DNA of 64,000 bases from Edaphocola aurantiacus. GTDB taxonomy: Bacteria; Bacteroidota; Bacteroidia; Chitinophagales; Chitinophagaceae. The number at the start of each line of letters is the position of its first letter. Position 1 is the stretch's first letter. The stretch covers positions 618,928 through 682,927 of the forward strand of contig NZ_VOSI01000001.1 of assembly GCF_019797745.1 (NCBI RefSeq). Reading direction: 5' to 3'. A model generated the notes under the pieces. It was not told the origin of the DNA, made no database searches, and saw only the letters and a program-made list of their open reading frames with translations. Position numbers and translations under genes: made by a program. Shown piece after piece: positions 50,447 to 58,756 of the stretch.

Positions 50447-51910
50447 TTATAATTGTTTCTTGCACTTAATATCAAACACGCCGATAAAGTTAGTACGATA
50501 CAAGGTATCTACCTCATACCTGGAAGTAACGGTATCCATATATTCACCCTTAGAGACCAGAACACGGTCTCCTACTTTTATTTTTACAGAAGAATCATGC
50601 ACTATTTTTTGTCCCTGCTTGGCAGCTACACGTGTATACCACCATACGTGGGGCTGATAACCTGGTACCAATACAAACATATTGCGCTTATCCTTTTCAG
50701 CCATGAACTTGTCCCGGATATAATAATTGATATCGCTTAAATTATTATGCCTGTCTGCCAGATACAATTCATTATATATATTATTCCCTACAACAAAAAG
50801 GATCAAAACGGGTAACACGGGCTGGGCGATCCACCAAATCTTTGCTCTTTCCACGTATACTTTTCTTCCTATAAAACAGATGGCGTAGGCGACTACAATT
50901 GCGGCAAAAGGGAACACGGGTGACACATACCATACCAGCTTTGTTTGGGCTGCTGATACGATTGTAAAATAGGAAATGGCCAATATTGCGACATAACTGA
51001 TACCCTTATTCATTAGTGCATCAGAGCGTCTTTCTATCCATAAGAAAACCAGGCCAAGTACAAATACAGGCCACCATTCTACATATAATTCAGTGGCTAC
51101 AAGATTGAGGTACCAATACCATGGATGGTTGTGTCCCTCTATAGCTTTCAAAAACCGTCCTCCAAGCTCATTTGCTCTTACTGCCATCAGGTAGCCGGGA
51201 TTATAATGCTCCCTGATAAAATAATATGGCAGCGCAATCGCCAGGAATAACAGCAATCCCATGTAGGTATGCGGATTGATCAGCACTCTTTTTAACTGCC
51301 TGCGGTAAATAGTATAGAGTAATACGCCCGGTGCAAACATTACTCCTGCAATCCCTTTGGTACATACCGCCAGGCCAAAGAAAATGAAAGTGGCATATAA
51401 AGAACGTGTTCGGTTATGCTCCAGGAAAATAAAAAAATTAAGCGAGGCCAGTACCAGCCATAAGATCAGCAGAGGATCGAAGTCGCCTGTCCGGGTAATG
51501 TGCTCCCGAATATAACCAACAGACGTTGCCAGTATAACTACACTGAATATACCCAACCAGAAATTTTTCAACCTCCTGTAGCAGAAATGGAATATGGCTG
51601 TAAATGTTACTGTTGCTGCCAGTGCAGCCGGAATCCTCAATGCCCAGTCATGTACTCCGAAAATATGCAGAGATAACACCTGTAACCAGATCATAAGTGG
51701 TGGTTTGGTATTCCACAGGTCTGGCTGGTGTTCAAAAGTAGTTACCCAGTAATGACGGCTTTCATACATTTCCAATGCATTTATAGCCATGCGGGATTCG
51801 TCCCATAACCTGATCGTCAGTCCTCCCAGGTTATACCAGCATACCCATAAAATTAATACAATGGCTCCTGCGAGGCTCAGTTTGCGTAATACAGATTCTT
51901 GATATTTCAT
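50447..51910 (-). CDS. ArnT-like GT39 membrane glycosyltransferase
   Basis: A 487-residue membrane protein with about 11-12 helices. The acidic loop at the first extracytoplasmic segment, LWDESRMAINALEMYESRHYW (key DESRMAINALEMYES), the WNTKPPLMIWLQ motif and RIPAALAATVTF identify the dolichyl-phosphate-mannose-protein mannosyltransferase / ArnT superfamily (PMT_2). It transfers a sugar from a polyprenyl phosphate donor to lipid or protein on the outside of the inner membrane. The acceptor here is unknown. Confidence 0.9.
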   Translation of the reverse strand: MKYQESVLRKLSLAGAIVLILWVCWYNLGGLTIRLWDESRMAINALEMYESRHYWVTTFEHQPDLWNTKPPLMIWLQVLSLHIFGVHDWALRIPAALAATVTFTAIFHFCYRRLKNFWLGIFSVVILATSVGYIREHITRTGDFDPLLILWLVLASLNFFIFLEHNRTRSLYATFIFFGLAVCTKGIAGVMFAPGVLLYTIYRRQLKRVLINPHTYMGLLLFLAIALPYYFIREHYNPGYLMAVRANELGGRFLKAIEGHNHPWYWYLNLVATELYVEWWPVFVLGLVFLWIERRSDALMNKGISYVAILAISYFTIVSAAQTKLVWYVSPVFPFAAIVVAYAICFIGRKVYVERAKIWWIAQPVLPVLILFVVGNNIYNELYLADRHNNLSDINYYIRDKFMAEKDKRNMFVLVPGYQPHVWWYTRVAAKQGQKIVHDSSVKIKVGDRVLVSKGEYMDTVTSRYEVDTLYRTNFIGVFDIKCKKQL

Positions 51911-52072
51911 AGTTTAATCAGCAGTATACAGACGGCATGTGTTTATGCAGGCCTGATCATCCTCAAACCAAACGTTCTGCTGCTACAAAAATTATAAAGG
52001 CGATGATTATGGGGGTCAAATATAGTGAAATAACATAATCAGAAAATATTTTCTCTCATCATTGTTGCACAA

Positions 52073-52124
52073 TTTTAAACAGAAAGAGCCGGAATCAAAT
52101 GACTCCGGCTCTTTCTGTTTAAAA
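52073..52124 (-). terminator. Terminator of the deoxyhypusine-synthase-like gene
   Basis: A perfect 21-base inverted repeat (52073-52093 and 52104-52124; core AGAGCCGGA) with A/T-rich ends, 9 bases from the stop codon. Confidence 0.9.
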
Positions 52125-52132
52125 GCAATGTA

Positions 52133-53107
52133 TTAATGTCCTAAGATATAAGCGAAGATCAGCGGAGCAACAATAGTGGCATCGCTTTCTACGATAAATT
52201 TAGGCGTATGAATATCTAATTTACCCCAGGTAATTTTCTCATTAGGTACAGCACCGGAGTACGATCCGTAAGAAGTAGTGGAGTCAGAAATCTGGCAGAA
52301 ATAAGACCAGAACGGTACATCATGCCATTCCAGATCCTGGTACATCATCGGTACAACACAGATTGGGAAATCGCCGGCAATACCACCACCAATCTGGAAG
52401 AAGCCAACGCCTTTACCACCGCTGTTTGCACGGTACCACTCTGTCAGGAAGATCATATAATCAATACCATTTTTCACCGTGCTTACCTGTAATTCACCTT
52501 TAATGCAATAGCTTGCAAAGATGTTACCGGTAGTACTGTCTTCCCAACCTGGTACAACGATAGGAATATTTTTTTCTGCAGCGGCAACGATCCATGAATC
52601 TTTAGGATCAATTTCATAATACTGCTCCAGTTCTCCGCTTTTCACTACCTGATACAGGAATTCGTGAGGAAAATAACGCTCGCCTTTAGCTTCTGCATCT
52701 TTCCATACTTTTACCAGGTGCTTCTGCAGGCGACGGAATGCTTCCTCTTCAGGAATACAGGTATCCGTTACACGATTGTAGTGATTTTCCAGCAGATCCC
52801 ATTCGTCCTGAGGCGTCAGGTCACGATAATTAGGCACACGTTTGTAGTGAGAGTGTGCTACCAGGTTCATTACATCCTCTTCCAGGTTTGCACCGGTACA
52901 GGAAATAATAGCCACTTTATCCTGACGGATCATTTCGGCCAGAGAGATACCTAACTCTGCGGTACTCATCGCACCAGCCAGAGATACCAGCATTTTACCG
53001 CCTTCGTTCAGGTGGGTTTCATATCCCTTTGCTGCGTCTACAAGTGCGGCAGCATTAAAGTGTCTGTAATGATGTTCTATAAACTGAGAAACAGGACCTT
53101 TGCTCAT
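52133..53107 (-). CDS. Deoxyhypusine synthase family protein
   Basis: A 324-residue homologue of eukaryotic/archaeal deoxyhypusine synthase. The NAD-binding and substrate segments are visible: EGGKMLVSLAGAMSTAELG, AIISCTGANLEEDV, GGGIAGDFPICVVPMM and the loop SGAVPNEKITWGKLDI, which aligns with the SWGKI loop that carries the catalytic Lys. Bacteria lack eIF5A, so the target must differ. Known bacterial members act in polyamine chemistry such as homospermidine-type reactions or have no known role. It is a single-gene unit with promoter (53159-53166) and terminator. Confidence 0.9.
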   Translation of the reverse strand: MSKGPVSQFIEHHYRHFNAAALVDAAKGYETHLNEGGKMLVSLAGAMSTAELGISLAEMIRQDKVAIISCTGANLEEDVMNLVAHSHYKRVPNYRDLTPQDEWDLLENHYNRVTDTCIPEEEAFRRLQKHLVKVWKDAEAKGERYFPHEFLYQVVKSGELEQYYEIDPKDSWIVAAAEKNIPIVVPGWEDSTTGNIFASYCIKGELQVSTVKNGIDYMIFLTEWYRANSGGKGVGFFQIGGGIAGDFPICVVPMMYQDLEWHDVPFWSYFCQISDSTTSYGSYSGAVPNEKITWGKLDIHTPKFIVESDATIVAPLIFAYILGH

Positions 53108-53158
53108 GATTATACTTTTATATAAGTTTTATTTTGTGTACCAATTAAAATTGTCCCG

Positions 53159-53166
53159 CAAAAGTA
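53159..53166 (-). promoter_or_regulatory. Promoter -7 box of the deoxyhypusine-synthase-like gene
   Basis: Minus strand TACTTTTG followed by CGGG, 52 bases before the ATG at 53107. Confidence 0.55.
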
Positions 53167-53220
53167 CATAATTATACAGACTTGCCGGGTTAAAGTTTAT
53201 GTACTCAGGAGCATGTATTG

Positions 53221-56200
53221 CTATGGCTGGTAAACCACTTTAAAGGTCTGCATACGTTCCTTGTCTTTTATCCTGATCAGATAAGCACCCGGAGTCAGGG
53301 CATTCAGGGCTATTGTTCTGCCAGCTCCCCCTCCTTTCTGAAGTACCGGTACCTGCTGACCCAAAAGGTTAATTACATCAATCTTTGCGTTTTCCCAACC
53401 GGAGCCCAGCAGTACATTAACCTGGCCATCTGCGGTTACTGTAGGGTATACTTTCAGGGAGGCCTCGCCCCCTATTGTAGCATTCACTACCGGGCTATAC
53501 TGCACATTACCATCTGCATTCTTCCAGTACAGGCGATAATAGTTCGTACCGCTCAGCGGGTATTCATCTGTGATGCGGTAGTTATGATATTCGGGAGATA
53601 ATGTGACAGTGGGTAACGAATGATCAAATGTGTGCGCATCGCCTGCACGGCTCGCATACAGCGATGATCCGTGTTCAGAAACAGCAATATCAACATCCAG
53701 CACCACGGTGCCTTCTTTTGTAGCAGTGGCTTTAACCGCCTTAAACTTAACCGGCAATGGGGTCGAGATCGGTACAAGCTCAATATAATTATGCGAACCA
53801 TAAGCCTCTACCCTTATGGTACTGTTGGCATCCAATGTTCCGGTCCAGATATTGTTTATGGTAAATGCATTATTCGGACTTACATACTGTGTCGTTGTTC
53901 CATTATTAATGGTCATTTTCATTCTGCCCGCCGCCCTGCGCAGATTGATCTGGTAGGTACCGGGCGCAAAGCCTTTGCGTTTGTACACGGTTGTGGCATC
54001 AGAAGCGGAAGAAAAAGCACAGCCCTGGTAACCCGGAGCATTGCTGGGACCTGAACTATACCATGCATAATAATCATTACTGTTAAACCCAAGACTGTCT
54101 GTACTGAACTTTCCGTAATACTTTGGATTGGCTCCGTAGTAAGGGGTAGACGAAGTATTGCCACCGTTGTAGGCAGAGATCAGCCATTGGGAATTGCCCC
54201 ATAATGCTGTGTCGGCAATATCTGCAGCACCGGCATTCACCGTATACACAGGGCTGGTATAGATACATCCGTTCAGGAAGGCTTTGAAATAATAGGTACC
54301 GGTATCCTGCATGGTTCTGGATAAGGTGTCGGCACCGGATAGAAACGCATTGTTACTGGCACGGAACCATTGAAGACTATCATGCTCAATATCACCGGAG
54401 TTCAATTTTGTGACTTCTCCGTAACAGAGGGTGGTGACAGATGGCGTAGCGGTAGCCATCAGCGGATCGTTAAGCACAGTACTGATGGGTAATGTGCGCA
54501 CACTAAGCGCGCCGCTGCTATGTCTTGCGGCTACCGCAAAGTACTGCGTCTCGTTCCACTGCTGCCCTGCACCCAGTATTGTCGTGGCAGACAAAAGGAT
54601 TTTATTGGCCGGGTGCATTACACTATCGATCGGCTCCATATATTTATTTCCGAGTCTGTAGATTATATATTTACCTCCGGCATTAGCGGCCACTGTATCC
54701 CAGCGCAGGCCTATGGTATCGGTACAAATGCGGGTCAGAGCAAGATTTGCTGGCGTAGCCATTACATAAAAGTTATCGCTCGTGTCGGTGAGCCCGGTAT
54801 TCCGCTGTGTCACAGCGATACGCGCTGTAGCACTGTTGGGGAAAGAGGTGGGTATGGTATACTCGTAATATCGTTTATTATATGCCACAGTTGCGAGTTT
54901 GGTAAATGACTCGGCACTGTTACGCTGCAGATACACATCAAGACTATCTGCGGTTATGGCTAAGGGATTACTGATATTCCAGGTCATCATCAGGCTTTTG
55001 CCTTTAGGCATATGGTAAGCCGGCACCGGGCTGGTGATCTCGATCTGGTACGGAACCATATCGTAAGTCAGTGCGTAATTCTGTGGTCCCTGAGGCACTG
55101 CTGTACCCCTGACATACACACTGTAATTACCCGCTACCGGATTATCAATAGTAACCTGCTCCACATTATTCAACGTATCTGTTGTTCTCTGTGGCAGATC
55201 GTATACGGTTGCCGGTGTCGGGTTCAGTACCCAGGGGTGCAGGGTATCTCCGACCGGGGTGATCACAAAAATATCCATATCATTGACCAGCGCTTTTGCT
55301 GCACCTACCGCACCCTGGTAATCGTGCCAGTACAGCATAATCTTGGCTTCAGCGGTTCCTGCCGGCACGGCTACATTGTAGAAGAACATACCTCCGGCAC
55401 CCTGCGGCATGGTGCCGGTCATCAGGTGCTGCTGTTCGATGGCTCTTTTTGCCCGTACCGGATCTATGGTACCAAATCCGGTTTTAAAATCAATCCCTTT
55501 CTTGTCAATATCATAAGCTGTATTGAGGATAACGGCCTTGACCACATCGCTACGCGGTACAGTGGTTCCATAGGTAGTATTATAGACTTCGTACAACAGT
55601 GCAGCCAGCCCCATGACCCCAGGCGAAGCATAGGAACTACCCTCTCCCCCTTCGGCGCAGACATCCGGTTTCAGGCGCCCATCTGCCGCAGGGCCTTTAT
55701 TGGTCCAGTCGTGGTGCTCGCCCGGCTTGCTGGCTGAGTGTACTACAAAATTATTTTTGTTGACTTTAATATTCCCCGTCAGATTGGCCCATCCGGCAGG
55801 ATATCCCAGGAAAGGTCCAGAACCTCCGCTGTTACCTGCCGAGTAGCTGTGCAGGTATCCGCCCAGGTTTCGGGCTATGCGGTCCAGTTCGCGGGCATCA
55901 TTATTATAGGTTACCTGACCGTCGCCCCAACCCACAGAGTGGTTACTCACCATCGGTTTGACATTATTGTTCAGGTAATAATTTTCTGCAGTATTATACC
56001 ATCCTACATACAGGGAGGTAATGCCGGGTGCCATACCCCGATCTTCATACTCATCATAGTTGTTGCCATTGCCCACAATCTCAGCACAGGAGGTTCCGTG
56101 ACCGTTTACACCCGTTCCGAAGTATTGCGGATGCTGACGTCCTTTCATGTTGAAATCATACAGGGTATCTACGCCGAATGTTTCATAATTACCAAAATAA

Positions 56201-56907
56201 ACTCCATTTCCGGCAGCTCCGGAAAGATATTGATAGTTGGCCGGCAATACCTGGTTGGAAAACATTTTAAATGCCCATTCCTCTTCCGGTGCTCCTGCGT
56301 ACAGGTCAACTGAAGCGACAAAAGACAGGCCTGCAAGGGTTTCTACCTGGTTATGACTCATACCGGTAAGTACGATTTCATTATCACCGCAGTAATCGGT
56401 TCTGGTATATTTCAGTCCAGCAGTACCCAGATACTGTAACAGGGCGGGCATGTCAGTCTTATCATAAACCGAAACCATGATCTCCTGCCCTTTGAGGTTG
56501 CTGAGCGCTGATAATGCTGCACTTATTTTCACCGTAGCCGGCAGGTCATTGATTCCGGTAAGGGGTAGCAGGCGATTGTTGGCCATTTGTTGTAATGCGG
56601 CCAGATTCTGAGACAAGTTGCTGACCTGCGCAATGTAACTATTACCAGGGTACCAGTCTTTCAGCTGTATGCCTGCGGCTTCTATACGGGCACGCTCTTC
56701 GGCAGACAGCATATGATCGAAAGACAGCAGGACATACTGCTTTTCCTTTGTACCGAAATCTATGGTACGGGTACTTAAAAATTGTGTTGCTGATCTGGAT
56801 TGAAGCGGGAGTATTCCTTTGGCAGTAAGTAACTGCTGTCCGGTAGCCTGCTGTACAGTACCTGCAATTACGGCACCGAGGAACATGGCGTGTAAAGCGT
56901 GTTTCAT
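53221..56907 (-). CDS. Large secreted S8 (subtilisin-like) peptidase with T9SS sorting domain
   Basis: A 1228-residue exported protease: signal peptide (1-23, ending QATGQ), N-terminal propeptide-like region, and an S8 domain about residues 225-490 with His270 in GVNGHGTSCAEIV, oxyanion Asn359 in YSAGNSGGSG and Ser425 in GEGSSYASPGVMG. The usual Asp motif is not obvious: the matching strand reads GVYFGNYETFGVDT, so Asp247 or a replacement must serve. A PPC/C-terminal-type beta domain (ANYSVYVRGTA-like), fibronectin-type segments and a T9SS sorting domain (LKVYPTVTADGQVNVLLG to MQTFKVVYQP) follow. Several internal frames on the other strand are shadows. Confidence 0.88.
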   Translation of the reverse strand: MKHALHAMFLGAVIAGTVQQATGQQLLTAKGILPLQSRSATQFLSTRTIDFGTKEKQYVLLSFDHMLSAEERARIEAAGIQLKDWYPGNSYIAQVSNLSQNLAALQQMANNRLLPLTGINDLPATVKISAALSALSNLKGQEIMVSVYDKTDMPALLQYLGTAGLKYTRTDYCGDNEIVLTGMSHNQVETLAGLSFVASVDLYAGAPEEEWAFKMFSNQVLPANYQYLSGAAGNGVYFGNYETFGVDTLYDFNMKGRQHPQYFGTGVNGHGTSCAEIVGNGNNYDEYEDRGMAPGITSLYVGWYNTAENYYLNNNVKPMVSNHSVGWGDGQVTYNNDARELDRIARNLGGYLHSYSAGNSGGSGPFLGYPAGWANLTGNIKVNKNNFVVHSASKPGEHHDWTNKGPAADGRLKPDVCAEGGEGSSYASPGVMGLAALLYEVYNTTYGTTVPRSDVVKAVILNTAYDIDKKGIDFKTGFGTIDPVRAKRAIEQQHLMTGTMPQGAGGMFFYNVAVPAGTAEAKIMLYWHDYQGAVGAAKALVNDMDIFVITPVGDTLHPWVLNPTPATVYDLPQRTTDTLNNVEQVTIDNPVAGNYSVYVRGTAVPQGPQNYALTYDMVPYQIEITSPVPAYHMPKGKSLMMTWNISNPLAITADSLDVYLQRNSAESFTKLATVAYNKRYYEYTIPTSFPNSATARIAVTQRNTGLTDTSDNFYVMATPANLALTRICTDTIGLRWDTVAANAGGKYIIYRLGNKYMEPIDSVMHPANKILLSATTILGAGQQWNETQYFAVAARHSSGALSVRTLPISTVLNDPLMATATPSVTTLCYGEVTKLNSGDIEHDSLQWFRASNNAFLSGADTLSRTMQDTGTYYFKAFLNGCIYTSPVYTVNAGAADIADTALWGNSQWLISAYNGGNTSSTPYYGANPKYYGKFSTDSLGFNSNDYYAWYSSGPSNAPGYQGCAFSSASDATTVYKRKGFAPGTYQINLRRAAGRMKMTINNGTTTQYVSPNNAFTINNIWTGTLDANSTIRVEAYGSHNYIELVPISTPLPVKFKAVKATATKEGTVVLDVDIAVSEHGSSLYASRAGDAHTFDHSLPTVTLSPEYHNYRITDEYPLSGTNYYRLYWKNADGNVQYSPVVNATIGGEASLKVYPTVTADGQVNVLLGSGWENAKIDVINLLGQQVPVLQKGGGAGRTIALNALTPGAYLIRIKDKERMQTFKVVYQP

Positions 56908-56948
56908 ATTTGTGTTTTTTGTTGATTTAATAAAGTAAATTCTAATGC

Positions 56949-56965
56949 ATAAACAAATTGTTTAT
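56949..56965. promoter_or_regulatory. 17-bp palindrome upstream of the S8 peptidase gene
   Basis: ATAAACAA-A-TTGTTTAT is perfectly symmetric and lies 42 bases before the peptidase ATG. Possible operator. Confidence 0.45.
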
Positions 56966-57000
56966 ACATCAATTAAATCTCAAACATGTAACAGCTTAAT

Positions 57001-57030
57001 GATGATATTATACCAACGTACAATATCATC
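57001..57030. promoter_or_regulatory. Inverted repeat GATGATATT-N12-AATATCATC
   Basis: Two exact nine-base arms with a 12-base spacer, in the middle of the divergent promoter region between the peptidase and panB. Confidence 0.45.
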
Positions 57031-57149
57031 TATTATTAAGGCCAAAGATAAAAACAAAAGACATTAAATGCAATATTTCACCGGGTGAATCATGCTTTTC
57101 CCATATAATATGTATAGACAATTATTATCCGCAAGTTTAAATAAAGCCT

Positions 57150-57157
57150 TACTTTTG
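57150..57157 (+). promoter_or_regulatory. Promoter -7 box of panB
   Basis: TACTTTTG, 29 bases before the panB ATG at 57186. Confidence 0.5.
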
Positions 57158-57185
57158 AAAAATCATTTCTCTAAAATTAACCACG

Positions 57186-58001
57186 ATGTCAGTACATAGC
57201 GAAATCAAAAGAGTAACTACCCACACCCTTCAGAAGATGAAATTAAAAGGGGAAAAAATATCCATGATCACCGCATACGATTATGCCTTTGCCGGTATTT
57301 TCGATGAAGCGGGCATTGATATTCTCCTGGTGGGCGACTCGGCCTCTAATGTAATGGTAGGTCATGAGACTACATTGCCGATCACCCTGGATCAGATGAT
57401 CTTCATGGCGGGCTCTGTAGTGCGTGGCGCCAAACGTTGTTTTGTGGTATGCGATATGCCTTTTGGTACCTACCAGGGCAATAGTAAAGAAGCACTCAAC
57501 TCTTCCATTCGGATTATGAAGGAAGCCGGTGCCCATGCGGTAAAGCTGGAAGGCGGTATTGAGATCTGCGATTCCATTACGCGTATTGTCACTTCGGGCA
57601 TTCCGGTAATGGGCCACCTGGGCCTTACACCGCAATCGATTTACAAATTCGGGACTTATACAGTAAGGGCTAAAGAAGAAGAGGAAGCAGAAGAACTGAT
57701 CAAAAATGCGCATGCTGTACAGGATGCGGGAGCATTTGCACTGGTACTGGAAAAAATTCCGGCAGAGTTAGGCAAGCGCGTAGCCGAGGAGCTGCATATC
57801 CCGGTTATCGGTATCGGAGCGGGTATGCATGTAGATGGCCAGGTATTGGTGATGCATGATCTGCTCGGCATTACAAAGGATTTCTCTCCAAGATTCCTGC
57901 GTCGTTATGCCAACCTCAGAGACGATATCCATAATGCGACGGCTCAATATATTGCCGATGTAAAGAGTCGCGATTTCCCTAACGAAAAAGAACAATACTA
58001 A
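57186..58001 (+). CDS. panB: 3-methyl-2-oxobutanoate hydroxymethyltransferase
   Basis: A 271-residue TIM-barrel enzyme that makes ketopantoate from alpha-ketoisovalerate in pantothenate synthesis. Family motifs: SMITAYDYAFAGIFDEAGID, LLVGDSASNVMVGHETTLPI (Mg-binding), GAHAVKLEGGIEICDSI, GIPVMGHLGLTPQSIYKFG (key PVMGHLGLTPQS), AFALVLEKIPAEL and GIGAGMHVDGQVLVMHDLLG (key GIGAGMHVDGQVLVMHD). panC and other pan genes are not nearby. A YggS-type gene follows after 7 bases. Confidence 0.96.
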   Translation: MSVHSEIKRVTTHTLQKMKLKGEKISMITAYDYAFAGIFDEAGIDILLVGDSASNVMVGHETTLPITLDQMIFMAGSVVRGAKRCFVVCDMPFGTYQGNSKEALNSSIRIMKEAGAHAVKLEGGIEICDSITRIVTSGIPVMGHLGLTPQSIYKFGTYTVRAKEEEEAEELIKNAHAVQDAGAFALVLEKIPAELGKRVAEELHIPVIGIGAGMHVDGQVLVMHDLLGITKDFSPRFLRRYANLRDDIHNATAQYIADVKSRDFPNEKEQY

Positions 58002-58008
58002 TCAAGGG

Positions 58009-58683
58009 ATGGTCAATAAGATTGCTTACCAGGAAATTATTTCTGAATTAAAATCTAAAAGCACTACGCTTGTTGCAGTATCCAAGATCAAGCCTGCAAG
58101 CGATATCCGGGAATTGTATGATCTGGGCCAGAGAGATTTTGGAGAGAACTATGTACAGGAATTAGTACAAAAACAAAGCGAATTACCGGCAGATATACAA
58201 TGGCATTTTATCGGGCACCTGCAACGCAATAAGGTTAAATATATTGCTCCGTTTGTACACCTGATACATGGTATCGACAGTATTAAGTTACTGGAAGAGG
58301 TCAATAAGGAAGGTAAAAAGAACAACCGCGTGATAGATTGCTTACTGCAGGTACATATTGCGCAGGAAGAGACTAAATTCGGTTTTGACGAAACAGACCT
58401 GAGCCACTTCAGTGATTATTTTGAAATCGAAAAAGCGAACCTGAGTCATGTGCGTGTTCGCGGACTTATGGGTATGGCCAGCTTTTCTGAAGACACTGAA
58501 CTGGTAAGGGCAGAGTTTGGTCAGCTGAAACAGATTTTCGAAATCATGAAAGGCAGTGCCTTCCTGGGCCAGTCTACCTTTGATACATTATCTATGGGTA
58601 TGAGCGGCGACTACCAGCTGGCGATTGATGAAGGTGCTAATATGGTGCGGATCGGAAGCCTGCTGTTTGGCAGAAGAGCTTAA
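58009..58683 (+). CDS. YggS/PipY-type PLP-homeostasis protein
   Basis: A 224-residue PLP-binding TIM-barrel protein. The PLP Lys is in TTLVAVSKIKPASDI, and DFGENYVQELVQK, WHFIGHLQRNKVKYI, LMGMASFSEDTE and LSMGMSGDYQLAIDEGANMVRIGSLLFG (key MSGDYQLAIDEGA) complete the family pattern. It buffers vitamin B6. Loss of YggS affects valine, CoA and B6 metabolism in E. coli, which makes the pairing with panB sensible. Confidence 0.94.
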   Translation: MVNKIAYQEIISELKSKSTTLVAVSKIKPASDIRELYDLGQRDFGENYVQELVQKQSELPADIQWHFIGHLQRNKVKYIAPFVHLIHGIDSIKLLEEVNKEGKKNNRVIDCLLQVHIAQEETKFGFDETDLSHFSDYFEIEKANLSHVRVRGLMGMASFSEDTELVRAEFGQLKQIFEIMKGSAFLGQSTFDTLSMGMSGDYQLAIDEGANMVRIGSLLFGRRA

Positions 58684-58698
58684 ATAAAGATTATAAAA

Positions 58699-58739
58699 CA
58701 AAAGAATGGGTGCTGCAAGTTGCGGCACCCATTCTTGTT
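58699..58739. terminator. Bidirectional terminator between YggS and glucosaminidase genes
   Basis: Long stem with GAATGGGTGCTGCAA against TTGCGGCACCCATTC (one mismatch) and A/T-rich outer ends. Confidence 0.82.
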
Positions 58740-58756
58740 ATGAATTCTTTGGTTTC

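Noticed and set aside
55012-56313. Frames of 241 and 191 codons opposite the S8 peptidase gene
   Set aside because: Overlap the peptidase catalytic domain; composition typical of antisense shadow frames.
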